From assembly GCA_051747265.1 (NCBI GenBank), contig JBNJFY010000006.1, positions 1 to 64,000 of the forward strand: DNA of 64,000 nt, read 5' to 3'. Below the pieces are notes generated by a model. That model was given only the letters and a program-made list of their open reading frames with translations. It did no database searches and had not been told where the DNA came from. This stretch comes from JBNJFY01 sp051747265. Its GTDB lineage: Bacteria; Bacteroidota; Rhodothermia; Balneolales; Balneolaceae. Positions 36,061-45,158 of the stretch are shown here, in pieces (position 1 is the stretch's first letter; the number at the start of each line of letters is the position of its first letter). The position numbers and the translations under genes are program-made.

Positions 36061-37523
36061 GGCGCTGGGTCCTTTTGGGGGTTTAAATAGGTTTCGTAGC
36101 GATAGGGCAAATTTTGCGCAAAGGGGGCTTTTTTCGGTATGGGCCCCCACTTACGGTTGTTACGCATGGAAAAATCGGATCGGGTTGGACGGCGTTCGGG
36201 ATTCCAGCTGAACCCATCCAGGCGCTGTTCGACGACATCCGGTGATTCGGGTAGAAACGACCCCTTGGGTTCGGTCTGTGCTGTAAATGTATGTACCGCA
36301 CCATCTCGAAATTTGATGGTAATGGCAGACGATTGAATTTTTATGGCCCCGTCCGGTTGTTCATTTTCGTTTTTTGTAAAGTAGATCATTTCACTGTTTG
36401 GGAAGGTGTGTATGGTTCGGACTTCACCTTCTGCAAAACTTGCCAAGAGGGTATCTCCTTTGATTTGGTTGAGCCGCTCTAATGCTGTATCACGCTGTAC
36501 CGCAAAAGGTTGAGGGTAGGCTTCCAGGCTGTCTAAATTATTTTCGGTTAGATAAGCATTGATGCGAGGCGCGGTAAGTTGAATAAACTCATGCCAGGCC
36601 AGCGGATTGGACCAAAGCCGAAATTGCTCGGGGTGGCTTACGTATCGGGCGGAATCCCCAATGGCAGAAAAGTCAGTTGACCATATTTTAACTTGATTAG
36701 TCGCGTCAATGGTTCGACTTGCTTCTCCTTCCAGCACCAATATGCGTTGAGCATTGATTAGGGTCGTGTCTGTCGCTGTGGTGTCGCTGGAATCACTTCT
36801 GGATTCGATATATGCGTTTCCAATAATCAAACGCCGACCCGTAGAATCAGCTTCCATCTGGTCGCCATTGAGCTTCGTACGGTTTTTTCGATCGTGGATG
36901 TAAACCCGGTCAAAAAGTTGGTACGAACCAGTACTGCGATTGGTGTACAGACTATCTGATTCTAAATATTGGTTGGAGTCAGCGACTTGAACCTGCCCGT
37001 AAAACTGGGCGCTATCTTGCTGTTGATAATAGATTCCCCGATTAGCTCTAAGTCGGCCCCGATTATCTTCGAGTAGTATAGGGGTATCAAACTGGGCTAT
37101 ATCCGATGAAAAACTGTAGCGTAGTTGTTCCCCAAAAATCGTGGTGGAATCATTTACCACAACAACACGCCCGTTAAAATTACTGAGGTCTGTTTCCAAA
37201 TTGTAATATAGGCTATCGGCCCAAATCCATTCGTCTGTGGTTTGTATTTCGATGTTGCCGAATGCCTCAATTACTCGACGTTGGTTATAATTGTAGGCAC
37301 TATCACAAACCATGGTTAGGGAGTCGGTAGATACAATAACATTTCCGATGAGCTTCTGTACTTTTTCGCCATCCAAGGTATGCGCTAGAATTTGATCGGC
37401 TTGTTGAATGGTTATACGACGTTGGGCATGACTATTTTGTGGATTGATTAGCAATATTGAGAGGATAAAAAGGGATCCCGTCAACAAGGAGGATTTATAA
37501 ACTAGGGGAGATAAGTTCCACAT
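36057..37523 (-). CDS. OstA-like LPS transport periplasmic protein
   Basis: A 488-residue exported protein (signal ~9-34, ending NSHAQ). The mature protein has repeated LptA/OstA-like beta-jellyroll segments: KVQKLIGNVIVSTDSLTMVCDSAYNYNQ, VIEAFGNIEIQTTDEWIWADSLYYN, FNGRVVVVNDSTTIFGEQLRY. This pattern matches the OstA-like N-terminal family of Bacteroidota, larger than proteobacterial LptA, and implies a bridge for LPS/LOS between membranes. It starts 7 bases after lptC, in line with that role. The C-terminal tail is Pro-rich and basic. The last gene of the agcS-upp-lptC-ostA operon; its stop codon overlaps the convergent EF-G stop. Confidence 0.88.
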   Translation of the reverse strand: MWNLSPLVYKSSLLTGSLFILSILLINPQNSHAQRRITIQQADQILAHTLDGEKVQKLIGNVIVSTDSLTMVCDSAYNYNQRRVIEAFGNIEIQTTDEWIWADSLYYNLETDLSNFNGRVVVVNDSTTIFGEQLRYSFSSDIAQFDTPILLEDNRGRLRANRGIYYQQQDSAQFYGQVQVADSNQYLESDSLYTNRSTGSYQLFDRVYIHDRKNRTKLNGDQMEADSTGRRLIIGNAYIESRSDSSDTTATDTTLINAQRILVLEGEASRTIDATNQVKIWSTDFSAIGDSARYVSHPEQFRLWSNPLAWHEFIQLTAPRINAYLTENNLDSLEAYPQPFAVQRDTALERLNQIKGDTLLASFAEGEVRTIHTFPNSEMIYFTKNENEQPDGAIKIQSSAITIKFRDGAVHTFTAQTEPKGSFLPESPDVVEQRLDGFSWNPERRPTRSDFSMRNNRKWGPIPKKAPFAQNLPYRYETYLNPQKDPAP

Positions 37524-37530
37524 AAACAGA

Positions 37531-38091
37531 TCAATCCACGGTTACATTACCGGAGGGGCTCAATATCGTGTATTCCTCCAAATCAGTTGTACCTTTAAAC
37601 CCGGTTCCCGTCAAGCTGTCGGTCGGTGTTATGATGGTTACAAATTTATCGGTGGATATTTTATTGTCTGATCGCGTCCACTTCAAGAAAACGGATCGCA
37701 TTTTACGATCATCGTGGGTGTGAACACGAACATCGCCCATAAATTCAAACGAGGAAGTAGTACTGAAATATACCGCGCGATCACAGTTGACTGTAGTGGT
37801 GACCATACCCGTGCTGTCCAAAACACTAATATGTACCGGACCTTCGATTAGTGTTTCCTTGCGGTCACTATCGTTAAAAGTGGTAGCTTTGGATCCCTTT
37901 ATTTTTGCTTTCAAGGTCTCTTCTTCCATCAAACGCATGGAAACGCCCCAACTTTCGGTCACATCCAATAAGGAATCGGCCAGCGCTTTGTTGATCTGCT
38001 GCTTATCAAAATCGCTGAGGTCGTTACAGCCCCACAATGATATCAATATGGTAATCGGGAGGAGCCATAGTAAGACACGAAGGCGATTCAT
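37531..38091 (-). CDS. lptC: LptC, LPS export bitopic protein
   Basis: A 186-residue protein anchored by an N-terminal hydrophobic segment ending in a possible lipobox, LISLWGC. The rest is the single-layer LptC/OstA beta-jellyroll: ITLIEGPVHISVLDSTGMVTTTVNCDRAVYFSTTSSFEFMGDVRVHTHD. In E. coli LptC passes LPS from LptBFG to LptA. Here it is followed by the OstA-like protein and preceded by upp at 9 bp. The LptB ATPase and LptFG permeases are not in this window. Confidence 0.85.
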   Translation of the reverse strand: MNRLRVLLWLLPITILISLWGCNDLSDFDKQQINKALADSLLDVTESWGVSMRLMEEETLKAKIKGSKATTFNDSDRKETLIEGPVHISVLDSTGMVTTTVNCDRAVYFSTTSSFEFMGDVRVHTHDDRKMRSVFLKWTRSDNKISTDKFVTIITPTDSLTGTGFKGTTDLEEYTILSPSGNVTVD

Positions 38092-38100
38092 AGCTGATGT

Positions 38101-38733
38101 TTAAGTAGTGCCGAAAAAACGATCTCCGGCATCCCCTAATCCCGGAACAATAAATGCGTTGTCATTTAATTTGCGATCAATTGCTGCGGTGATAACGGGC
38201 ACATCGGGATGATTGTTTTCGAGTCGTTGGAGACCTTCGGGCGCTGCAATTAACGATACAAACCGGATCGTTTGAGCCCCGTGTTCTTTTAGATACGTAA
38301 TAGCGTCATCTGCGCTGCCACCGGTAGCCAGCATAGGATCCACCAGCAGCACAAAAGCATCTTCAATGCCCTCGGGTAAGTTGGAGTAGTAATCCACGGG
38401 TTCGTGGGTTTCTTCATCTCGGTACATTCCCAAATGCCCTACACGAGCTTCCGGTATAAAACCGGTAACACCATCTACTAGCGCGAGACCAGCACGGAGA
38501 ATGGGAACTACTATAACTTGGGTTCCCAATTCCGAACCTTCGGTTTCTTCAATGGGCGTTTCAATGGTTCGAGTTTGTAACGGCAGTTCATATAGGGCAT
38601 GATACGCTAAGATTACACCAACGCGCCGTAAGACGGATCGAAATTCAGGGAATGTGGTATGTTTATCCCTGAGTATGGTCAGATCGCGATCTACAACCGG
38701 ATGAGCGACTACCGTTACATTCTCGTGACTCAT
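38101..38733 (-). CDS. upp: Uracil phosphoribosyltransferase
   Basis: A 210-residue enzyme making UMP from uracil and PRPP. Type I PRTase features: the PRPP loop LLVDPMLATGGSADDA, the uracil-binding GLGDAGDRFFGT at the C-terminus, and LRAGLALVDGV. Complete length. Pyrimidine salvage links it loosely to the cytidine deaminase at 6.5 kb, which is not adjacent. Sits 2 bp after the symporter gene and 9 bp before lptC. Confidence 0.95.
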   Translation of the reverse strand: MSHENVTVVAHPVVDRDLTILRDKHTTFPEFRSVLRRVGVILAYHALYELPLQTRTIETPIEETEGSELGTQVIVVPILRAGLALVDGVTGFIPEARVGHLGMYRDEETHEPVDYYSNLPEGIEDAFVLLVDPMLATGGSADDAITYLKEHGAQTIRFVSLIAAPEGLQRLENNHPDVPVITAAIDRKLNDNAFIVPGLGDAGDRFFGTT

Positions 38734-38735
38734 AA

Positions 38736-40397
38736 TTAGGCGACTTTCTTTTGTTCATCAACGGATTTGAAATATTTCTTAGATGCCGATGCTACCACGC
38801 CCGAAAGTGCGAATAGGGCAATCAAGTTGGGTGCTGTCATCAGACCTAATGCAATGTCACCAATTGTCCAAACGGTGGCCAGAGCAGTTACCGCACCTAA
38901 GAAGTGCATGCCTACGTACACCAATTTGTAGTAGAATATTGAAGAATCGCCTAATAGATACTGGATGGATCGATCTCCATAATAACTCCAACTGATGGAA
39001 GTGGAGATACCAAACAAGAGTACGGAAATGATTACGATATAATTACCACCAGGGAATAGCGGGTTTAAGCCGGTTTTAAAAGCTAAAACAGTTAGTGGAG
39101 CTCCATTTTCAATTACATTTCCATAAATCCCTGAAATACTGGCCCCCGCTTCATTGATTGCCCGATTACCAGTGCTACTCAGGATGATCTGACCATTGAG
39201 CAGGTCGGTCTGTGCTTTATTGGTATACAGCGTATCTACACTGAAGGCGTTGCGTTTAAGGGTACCGTTAGTGATGATCCCGTTCTCAACGGTTAGCACG
39301 GTTTGACCGGTTTCACTGATCGTGCCGTTATCAAGCACATATTCAGTTTCCATGGAATTCAATGGAATAGTTGCCGAATGCTTCTGCTCCCATACACCGG
39401 TAATTAAGATCACTAAACCGGTCATAGTACAAACTAAGATAGTATCGATAAACGGTTCCAACAACGCTACCACACCTTCGCGGACCGGTTCTTCTGTTTT
39501 GGCCGCGCCATGGGCAATCGGTGCTGAACCCTGTCCCGCTTCGTTACTGAATAAACCACGTTTAAAGCCCCAGACCAAGGTTAACATAAAGGCACCCGAT
39601 CCAACACCAAAGGCTCCGGCTTGCGGATTAAACGCAGACTTAAATATTAAGCCAAAAGTGGGTAGAATCTGCTCAAAATTCATAGCCAAAATGATCAAAG
39701 CTCCCAATACATAGATGATGGCCATCACAGGCATCAAAGTAGCGGTAACCTGACCAATTCGCTTAATACCACCTACGATGACAAAACCTACTATACTGGC
39801 GGTTACGATACCGGTAACGTATTTAGGGATAAAGAAAGGGAAGGCACTTTGAAGGGTATCGGCAATAGTATTGGCCTGAACGGCGTTACCGGTTAAGAAT
39901 GAACAAATAACAGCCAGTGTGGCAAAGGCAACAGCCAGCCATTTCCAATTTTCACCCAGACCGCGTTCGATGTAATACATGGGACCGCCGGAAACAGATC
40001 CATCGGCATTCTTTTTACGATACATTACAGAGAGTGTACATTCGGAATATTTTATGGCCATTCCGAAAAAAGCAGTAACCCACATCCAAAATAACGCACC
40101 AGGTCCACCATAGTGAATCGCAATCGCTACACCAGCAATATTACCAATACCGACAGTTGCCGAAAGGGCCGTGGTCAGTGCCTGGAAGTGGTTGACATCT
40201 CCGGTATCATCAGGATTATCATAAAATCCGCTAACTACTTTAACACCGTGGGCAAATCGTTTAACTTGAACAAAGCCCAAACGGAGCGTAATGAAGATAC
40301 CATAACTCAACAAGAGCAGAACCATGAGTGGGAAGATATCCGGTTTGGACCACACATAGGTATTAATGGTATTTACGATCTGTTCAAAAACTTCCAT
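38736..40397 (-). CDS. Alanine/glycine:cation symporter (AGCS family)
   Basis: A 553-residue inner-membrane amino acid symporter using Na+ or H+. AGCS hallmarks: TTALSATVGIGNIAGVAIAI, GPGALFWMWVTAFFGMAIKYSE, GGPMYYIERGLG, and RGLFSNEAGQGSAPIAHGAA. About 10-11 TM helices. An unusual extra domain of about 95 residues (roughly 340-435) lies between helices near WEQKHSATIPLNSMETEYVL, with low hydrophobicity, probably extracytoplasmic; such insertions occur in some Bacteroidota members. First gene of the upp-lpt operon. The 217 bp upstream hold both its promoter and that of the HU gene on the other strand. Confidence 0.9.
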   Translation of the reverse strand: MEVFEQIVNTINTYVWSKPDIFPLMVLLLLSYGIFITLRLGFVQVKRFAHGVKVVSGFYDNPDDTGDVNHFQALTTALSATVGIGNIAGVAIAIHYGGPGALFWMWVTAFFGMAIKYSECTLSVMYRKKNADGSVSGGPMYYIERGLGENWKWLAVAFATLAVICSFLTGNAVQANTIADTLQSAFPFFIPKYVTGIVTASIVGFVIVGGIKRIGQVTATLMPVMAIIYVLGALIILAMNFEQILPTFGLIFKSAFNPQAGAFGVGSGAFMLTLVWGFKRGLFSNEAGQGSAPIAHGAAKTEEPVREGVVALLEPFIDTILVCTMTGLVILITGVWEQKHSATIPLNSMETEYVLDNGTISETGQTVLTVENGIITNGTLKRNAFSVDTLYTNKAQTDLLNGQIILSSTGNRAINEAGASISGIYGNVIENGAPLTVLAFKTGLNPLFPGGNYIVIISVLLFGISTSISWSYYGDRSIQYLLGDSSIFYYKLVYVGMHFLGAVTALATVWTIGDIALGLMTAPNLIALFALSGVVASASKKYFKSVDEQKKVA

Positions 40398-40614
40398 GGG
40401 GTTGTATTGGGTTTAACGTTATATTCTAAAGAAATAAGGCAGAAAGTATAAAAGATTTAGGACAAAATGATATCATTGCCTCAAAACAATTAGGTTTAAA
40501 AAAAGAGCTTTCCGTCTGAACCACAAACCCTTATTTATTGTTAGGAGAATTAAGTAAAACAATAACGGCGACAAGGTGTAACACCGATAATTTCCAATAT
40601 TAATCATTACTATT

Positions 40615-40920
40615 ATGACTAAAGCAGACATTGTAGACATTATTTCTTCATCCACCGGCCTAACTAAAGTTGAGACCGAAGCTGTGGTAAAAGGCTTCCT
40701 TGAGACCGTCATAGATGCCATGAAACGTGGTGAAAATATCGAACTTCGGGGTTTCGGGAGTTTTAAAGTGGTAAAACGCGCACAGCGTGTGGCTCGTAAT
40801 CCGAAAACCAATGAAGAAGTCATCGTACCCGAGCAATATGTTCCTGTTTTAAAAATTTCCAAAGACTTCAAGGAGCAAGTGAACGAGGCGATGGAAGAAA
40901 AAGAAGTAACCGAAAGTTAA
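40615..40920 (+). CDS. HU/IHF-family DNA-binding protein
   Basis: A 101-residue nucleoid protein with the IHF/HU fold: MTKADIVDIISSSTGLTKVETEAVV, then IELRGFGSFKVVKRAQRVARNPKTNEEV with the DNA-intercalating RNPKT arm, and a C-terminal VLKISKDFKEQV. It bends DNA as a dimer. The extra acidic tail (EAMEEKEVTES) is slightly longer than HU. A stand-alone gene in front of the tiny basic protein gene; it begins after a ~217-bp intergenic region. Confidence 0.93.
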   Translation: MTKADIVDIISSSTGLTKVETEAVVKGFLETVIDAMKRGENIELRGFGSFKVVKRAQRVARNPKTNEEVIVPEQYVPVLKISKDFKEQVNEAMEEKEVTES

Positions 40921-41029
40921 CCAAGTGTAGGATGTTAAGAGGGGGAGTCGTATATTTCCCCGCTACAGTGACGGTGCTCGATAGATGAGTATCGTTATTC
41001 CGGTAATTCAAAAAACGAATGGTGAAATT

Positions 41030-41119
41030 ATGCCTAGCGGAAAAAAACGCAAACGATCTAAAATTTCGAAGCACAAACGCAAAAAGCGTCTCCGCAAGAA
41101 TCGTCACAAAAAGAAATAG
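41030..41119 (+). CDS. AURKAIP1/COX24-domain small basic protein
   Basis: A 29-residue protein, MPSGKKRKRSKISKHKRKKR and then LRKNRHKKK, read from an ATG at 41030 to TAG at 41117-41119. The SKHKRKKRLRKNRHK core is the AURKAIP1/COX24 motif of a small ribosome-associated protein conserved in Bacteroidota (related to a mitoribosomal small-subunit protein, bS22/mS38-like). It is too short for usual ORF cut-offs and easy to miss. A terminator follows directly at 41141. Confidence 0.85.
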   Translation: MPSGKKRKRSKISKHKRKKRLRKNRHKKK

Positions 41120-41140
41120 TGATTTTAGCTGATCTTATTT

Positions 41141-41172
41141 AAAGCCTCCTGTTGAACGTAATAGGAGGCTTT
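41141..41172. terminator. Probable bidirectional terminator
   Basis: AAAGCCTCCT (41141-41150) pairs perfectly with AGGAGGCTTT (41163-41172) around a 12-base loop. It lies between the tiny basic protein gene and the convergent gene at 41194, with T-rich sequence on the plus side (TTGCTTTT). Confidence 0.75.
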
Positions 41173-41193
41173 GCTTTTATGCCTAACTACAGT

Positions 41194-41847
41194 TTACGCA
41201 GCAGCCGTTTCCTGAATCGTAAGATCAGATAGTTCAATTACTTTGTTTGTTTTGTACAAGAGGTGGCGGAATCGGCGTTTAACGTAACGATGAACGTCGT
41301 TAAAGCTCTTGGTACGCATAAGGCTGTACTGGAAATACGAAATCAGCTGTATCGCAGACAAATAACGCCCATATTCATCTCCTTCTACTTCAATGTGCCA
41401 GCGGGTGATGATGTCTTCTGTAGTCAATAGCGCGTTTATATTATGGGTAACCGCTTCCATCCACTGACTGGCAGAATCCAGACGCTGATTCCCAATTTTA
41501 CTGGGTACTAATGATTGGGTCTCATCTTCATCAAAGTTCCACATTACTTCAATGTCTATGATGGGATCGACATTGACATTCTTCAGCTTTTCATCAGCCA
41601 AAAAAGGATGCTCTTCCATGCCATTTAGCTGTCGAGCCAAACTTACCTCTCGAAATCGATCCCAATCAAAGTTGAACGTAATAGAATGGACATAATCAGA
41701 AGATTGGGTGAGATCAATTTCTATTTCGAGCCCGGTGGCATTAATTGTATTTTCATCCCAAGTTTTAAAACGCTCAATCTTGATGTCTCTTTTGAGTAGT
41801 TCGGCCTCTATCGTATTTACGATGGAGTTAAAGATCGGATAATTCAT
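41194..41847 (-). CDS. Conserved hypothetical protein
   Basis: A 217-residue soluble protein with no signal or TM segment, not recognised as a known family. It opens MNYPIFNSIVNTIEAELLKRD and contains alternating acidic strand-like pieces (EIEIDLTQSSDYVHSITFNFDWDRFREVSLARQ) and a helical C-terminal part (VHRYVKRRFRHLLYK). The composition is typical of the core genome here. It diverges from the NFACT gene (43 bp between starts), so the two may share a promoter region. A link to ribosome quality control would be speculative. Confidence 0.6.
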   Translation of the reverse strand: MNYPIFNSIVNTIEAELLKRDIKIERFKTWDENTINATGLEIEIDLTQSSDYVHSITFNFDWDRFREVSLARQLNGMEEHPFLADEKLKNVNVDPIIDIEVMWNFDEDETQSLVPSKIGNQRLDSASQWMEAVTHNINALLTTEDIITRWHIEVEGDEYGRYLSAIQLISYFQYSLMRTKSFNDVHRYVKRRFRHLLYKTNKVIELSDLTIQETAAA

Positions 41848-41890
41848 ACGCCCTACATTAAGGGTTAATCATGCTGATCATAAACACTAC

Positions 41891-43501
41891 ATGAATAATT
41901 ACTACAGCCTAATATATTTAAACCAGGAGCTGAATGACAAATTAAAGGATGCAACCTTTGATTTTGCCATCACCCCACATAAATATGTGCTGGAATTATA
42001 TATGTCGCGCGGTGAGGATCAGTTCCGGTTGATATTCAGTACTCATCCGGAAGAGACGGCACTGTTTAGTACCAACTACCGTCCTCCCAAGAAAAGTAAT
42101 ATGGGTTCTTTTTTTGATCAAGTTGAGGGCGTTAAAATTGTTGGTACCCGTTTGGCTAATCAAGATCGCTTGTTATCTATTCTTTTTGATGACAATGGCA
42201 AGTTGGTATTTAAACTGTTTAGTAGCCGACCGAATGTTTGGTACGCAGTAGATGGTACTATTCAGGATGCTTTTCGTCAGCCGGATGATTGGAAAGGAAA
42301 ACCATTACCGAAGCCACAGGCGCCGAAATTCGAAACCGAAGTGCCTACCAAAGCATCGCCTAAAAATCAGTTGCTTCGCTTGAATCCTTTACTTCCCAGG
42401 AATCTGATTCCGCATATTGTAAAGAAACATCGGGTAGATGAAATGAATCCCGAGCAGGTAAAGCGTTTGGTTGGCCGATTAACCCAAGAGTTGGAGCATG
42501 CCGATCAATTTCGGGTGCTGACTACACTAGATTTATGTTTATGGCCTGAATCAACAGTCTCTATTTCCAATAAATCCGTATATGATACCATATCTCCCGC
42601 CATTGAGGAGGTTTATAAAACCAGTTCGGATGAGCGTCGTTTACAGCAGGATCGCCAACGTTGGCTGGATAAATTATCTCGGGAGCAGCATCGTTTGGAA
42701 CGTTTGCTCCAAGAATTAGAGCATGCGGATAAAAGTTTGGATCGGGCGGATACGTACGAGCGGTATGGACATTTATTGATGACCAAGGCACACCAAGAAA
42801 TTAAACCGGATCAACAAAAAATCAGTGTGGTTGATTTCTACCAAGAGGATCAATCCGAAGTCGCCATTGATATCAAACCGGAGCTAAGTATCAGTGATAA
42901 TGCTGAGCAGTACTATAAAAAAGCTCAGGCGGCCAGAAAAAACTATGAGGCCTCCCGGCGGCGGCTGCCCAAGGTAAAGCAGGAACTCGAAAATATTGAG
43001 GAGATGATCCGAACCCTACAAGCGGCCGGTCGTCACTACGAATTTCGGGACTGGTATAAAGATCACAAAGCAGAACTGGAGCCGTTACGTCAAACACAAG
43101 GCAAGGATCAAAGTCGTAAACCCTTCCGTGAGATGGAAATAGGTTCCTATATGCTGTGGGTTGGTCGTAATGCTAAAAGCAATGATCAGCTGACCAGCGC
43201 CGCTCATAAAGAAGATATTTGGCTGCACGCGCGGGGTGTATCCGGCTCTCATGTGGTTATTCGAATGGATAATCATAAGGAATATCCCCCCAAATCGGTC
43301 ATTGAGGCTGCTGCTCGCATTGCTGCCTGGTATTCCAAAGCGAGGGGTTCGTCTTACGCACCGGTGATGTATACCAAACGAAAATACGTTCGAAAGTCTA
43401 AAAATGCCGGACCTGGTGCCGTTTTTGTGGAAAGAGAAGAAGTGATTATGGTAGAGCCGGCTAAGCCGGACCAAAGCTGGATGCAAACCATTGGGGGGTA
43501 A
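41891..43501 (+). CDS. rqcH: NFACT-family ribosome quality control protein (RqcH-like)
   Basis: A 536-residue protein of the RqcH/Rqc2/NEMF (NFACT, fibronectin-binding A) family. Residues ~1-200 form the NFACT-N domain (LNPLLPRNLIPHIVKKHR around 160-180). A coiled-coil middle (about 250-410) has many Glu/Arg helices (RQRWLDKLSREQHRLERLLQELEHAD). Residues ~425-530 are the NFACT-R (DUF814) RNA-binding domain: MLWVGRNAKSNDQLTSAA, then KEDIWLHARGVSGSHVVIR and KYVRKSKNAGPGAVF. In Bacillus, RqcH adds C-terminal Ala tails on stalled nascent chains. Complete length; heads a plus-strand run with aroK 5 bases later. Confidence 0.9.
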   Translation: MNNYYSLIYLNQELNDKLKDATFDFAITPHKYVLELYMSRGEDQFRLIFSTHPEETALFSTNYRPPKKSNMGSFFDQVEGVKIVGTRLANQDRLLSILFDDNGKLVFKLFSSRPNVWYAVDGTIQDAFRQPDDWKGKPLPKPQAPKFETEVPTKASPKNQLLRLNPLLPRNLIPHIVKKHRVDEMNPEQVKRLVGRLTQELEHADQFRVLTTLDLCLWPESTVSISNKSVYDTISPAIEEVYKTSSDERRLQQDRQRWLDKLSREQHRLERLLQELEHADKSLDRADTYERYGHLLMTKAHQEIKPDQQKISVVDFYQEDQSEVAIDIKPELSISDNAEQYYKKAQAARKNYEASRRRLPKVKQELENIEEMIRTLQAAGRHYEFRDWYKDHKAELEPLRQTQGKDQSRKPFREMEIGSYMLWVGRNAKSNDQLTSAAHKEDIWLHARGVSGSHVVIRMDNHKEYPPKSVIEAAARIAAWYSKARGSSYAPVMYTKRKYVRKSKNAGPGAVFVEREEVIMVEPAKPDQSWMQTIGG

Positions 43502-43506
43502 TTGAA

Positions 43507-44031
43507 ATGCCGTTAAAACAACATATCATACTGAGTGGATTTATGGGGTGCGGTAAATCAACACTGGGACGAAAACTAGCCCGAGAGTGGACGGTGCCGT
43601 TCTACGATCTGGATTACCGAATCGAGGCCGCTGAGGAGATGAGCATTCCCAAGATTTTTGAACACAAAGGAGAAACGTATTTTCGATCGGTGGAGCGCGA
43701 TCAGGTAGAACGCTTGAAGCATCTGAATCCCGGAATTGTGGCCCTGGGTGGGGGCAGTCTGCAATCGGATGAGATTGTGGCATATTTAAAAAACATAGGG
43801 TTTCTGGTCTATCTGGAAATTCCTTTCCATCAGTTATTGAAAAGAATAGATGAGACAAGTCGTCCATTGGTTAATCAAAACGGCTCGCAAAAAAATGATC
43901 TTCGAATGAGGTTCGATCAACGACAACAATATTATCGACAGGCTCATTGCATTGTATCGTTGGAAGGGACTGAATCTATTGATGAATCTTTACACCAACT
44001 GAAAGAACATTTAAGCGAGATTCATGACTAA
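43507..44031 (+). CDS. aroK: Shikimate kinase
   Basis: A 174-residue P-loop kinase phosphorylating shikimate at the 3-hydroxyl. The Walker A GFMGCGKST (13-21) is typical, with the shikimate sites DLDYRIE and GGGSLQS, plus the lid region TSRPLVNQ. The start lies 5 bases after rqcH. It overlaps the start of aroB by 8 bases. Together with aroB it makes two steps of chorismate synthesis. Confidence 0.94.
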   Translation: MPLKQHIILSGFMGCGKSTLGRKLAREWTVPFYDLDYRIEAAEEMSIPKIFEHKGETYFRSVERDQVERLKHLNPGIVALGGGSLQSDEIVAYLKNIGFLVYLEIPFHQLLKRIDETSRPLVNQNGSQKNDLRMRFDQRQQYYRQAHCIVSLEGTESIDESLHQLKEHLSEIHD

Positions 44032-45124
44032 GGCAACCCCGCTAACCATTTCAGCGTCTACCGGTGAGCAATATCCCGCCTATGTAGGAACCGATATCCA
44101 AGAGCATTTTTCTCGGTTCTGGGTAGAGTCGGTTGAGGCGTCTGAATGTATGGTGATTATTGACGAACGAGTTGAAGAACTTCATGCTGATTTTGTGAGA
44201 GCTCAACTAGCGGATAGTTCAATAGACATTTTGGATTGGTATGTAGTGCCTTCGGGCGAATCCAGCAAATGTTGGGCGCAATATCGGGCCATAGTTGATC
44301 GGGCACTCCAACAAGGTATTCTACGTACTACACCGGTGTTGGTAATTGGGGGCGGTGTAACCGGTGATTTAGGCGGTTTTGCCGCTTCCAGCATTATGCG
44401 AGGTGTCCCTTTGGTTCATTGGCCCACCACCTTGTTGGCCATGGTTGATTCTTCCATTGGAGGAAAAACAGGGATTAACCATAGCCGTGGAAAAAATTTA
44501 ATTGGTTCTTTTTACCAACCCAGGGGTATCTGGATAGACAGTCAACTGCTCACTACACTGGATCGAAGAGATTGGTATAACGGAATCAGTGAAATCATCA
44601 AATATGGCTATCTGGCAGATCCATCCATCATTGACACACTGAGTCTGTATGAGGTTGATAAATTGAAAGACAATCCAATTCCCATCAATTCGCTCATCGA
44701 AAAAAGCGTACGTATAAAAGCTAATATTGTGGCCAAAGATGCACGGGAGGCCGGGTTACGGGCGGTATTAAATCTGGGCCATACGTTTGGGCACGCGATG
44801 GAAGCGATGGGGAAGTATGGAACACTAGATCATGGAGAAGCGGTATATGCGGGAATGATCGCTGCTTTGGAAGCTTCGAATATGCTAGGAGCACAGTTTG
44901 ATATGAGTAGAATACTTACATTTAAAGGATGGTATGATCTTCATTTGGATGATTATACCAATAACATTGATACCTTGATAGAGTTTATGTATCAGGATAA
45001 AAAAAGCACTAGTGATGGTATTCGATTAGTGCTATTGGAAGATTGGGCCGCACCGTATGTTTCCTTAGTTGAGGAAAGCCTGATTCAAAAAGCGTATGAA
45101 CGTATGTTTGAGCATTTATCCTGA
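44024..45124 (+). CDS. aroB: 3-Dehydroquinate synthase
   Basis: A 366-residue NAD- and metal-dependent enzyme turning DAHP into 3-dehydroquinate. Motifs: GGGVTGDLGGFAASSIMRGV, HWPTTLLAMVDSSIGGKTGINH, AVLNLGHTFGHAMEAM and DHGEAVYAGM, which carry the NAD and metal ligands. All are intact. Translationally coupled to aroK by an 8-bp overlap. TamB starts 34 bp after its stop. Confidence 0.95.
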   Translation: MTKATPLTISASTGEQYPAYVGTDIQEHFSRFWVESVEASECMVIIDERVEELHADFVRAQLADSSIDILDWYVVPSGESSKCWAQYRAIVDRALQQGILRTTPVLVIGGGVTGDLGGFAASSIMRGVPLVHWPTTLLAMVDSSIGGKTGINHSRGKNLIGSFYQPRGIWIDSQLLTTLDRRDWYNGISEIIKYGYLADPSIIDTLSLYEVDKLKDNPIPINSLIEKSVRIKANIVAKDAREAGLRAVLNLGHTFGHAMEAMGKYGTLDHGEAVYAGMIAALEASNMLGAQFDMSRILTFKGWYDLHLDDYTNNIDTLIEFMYQDKKSTSDGIRLVLLEDWAAPYVSLVEESLIQKAYERMFEHLS

Positions 45125-45158
45125 GTGAAAATGGATTTACAAAGAAAGTAATTAGTTA

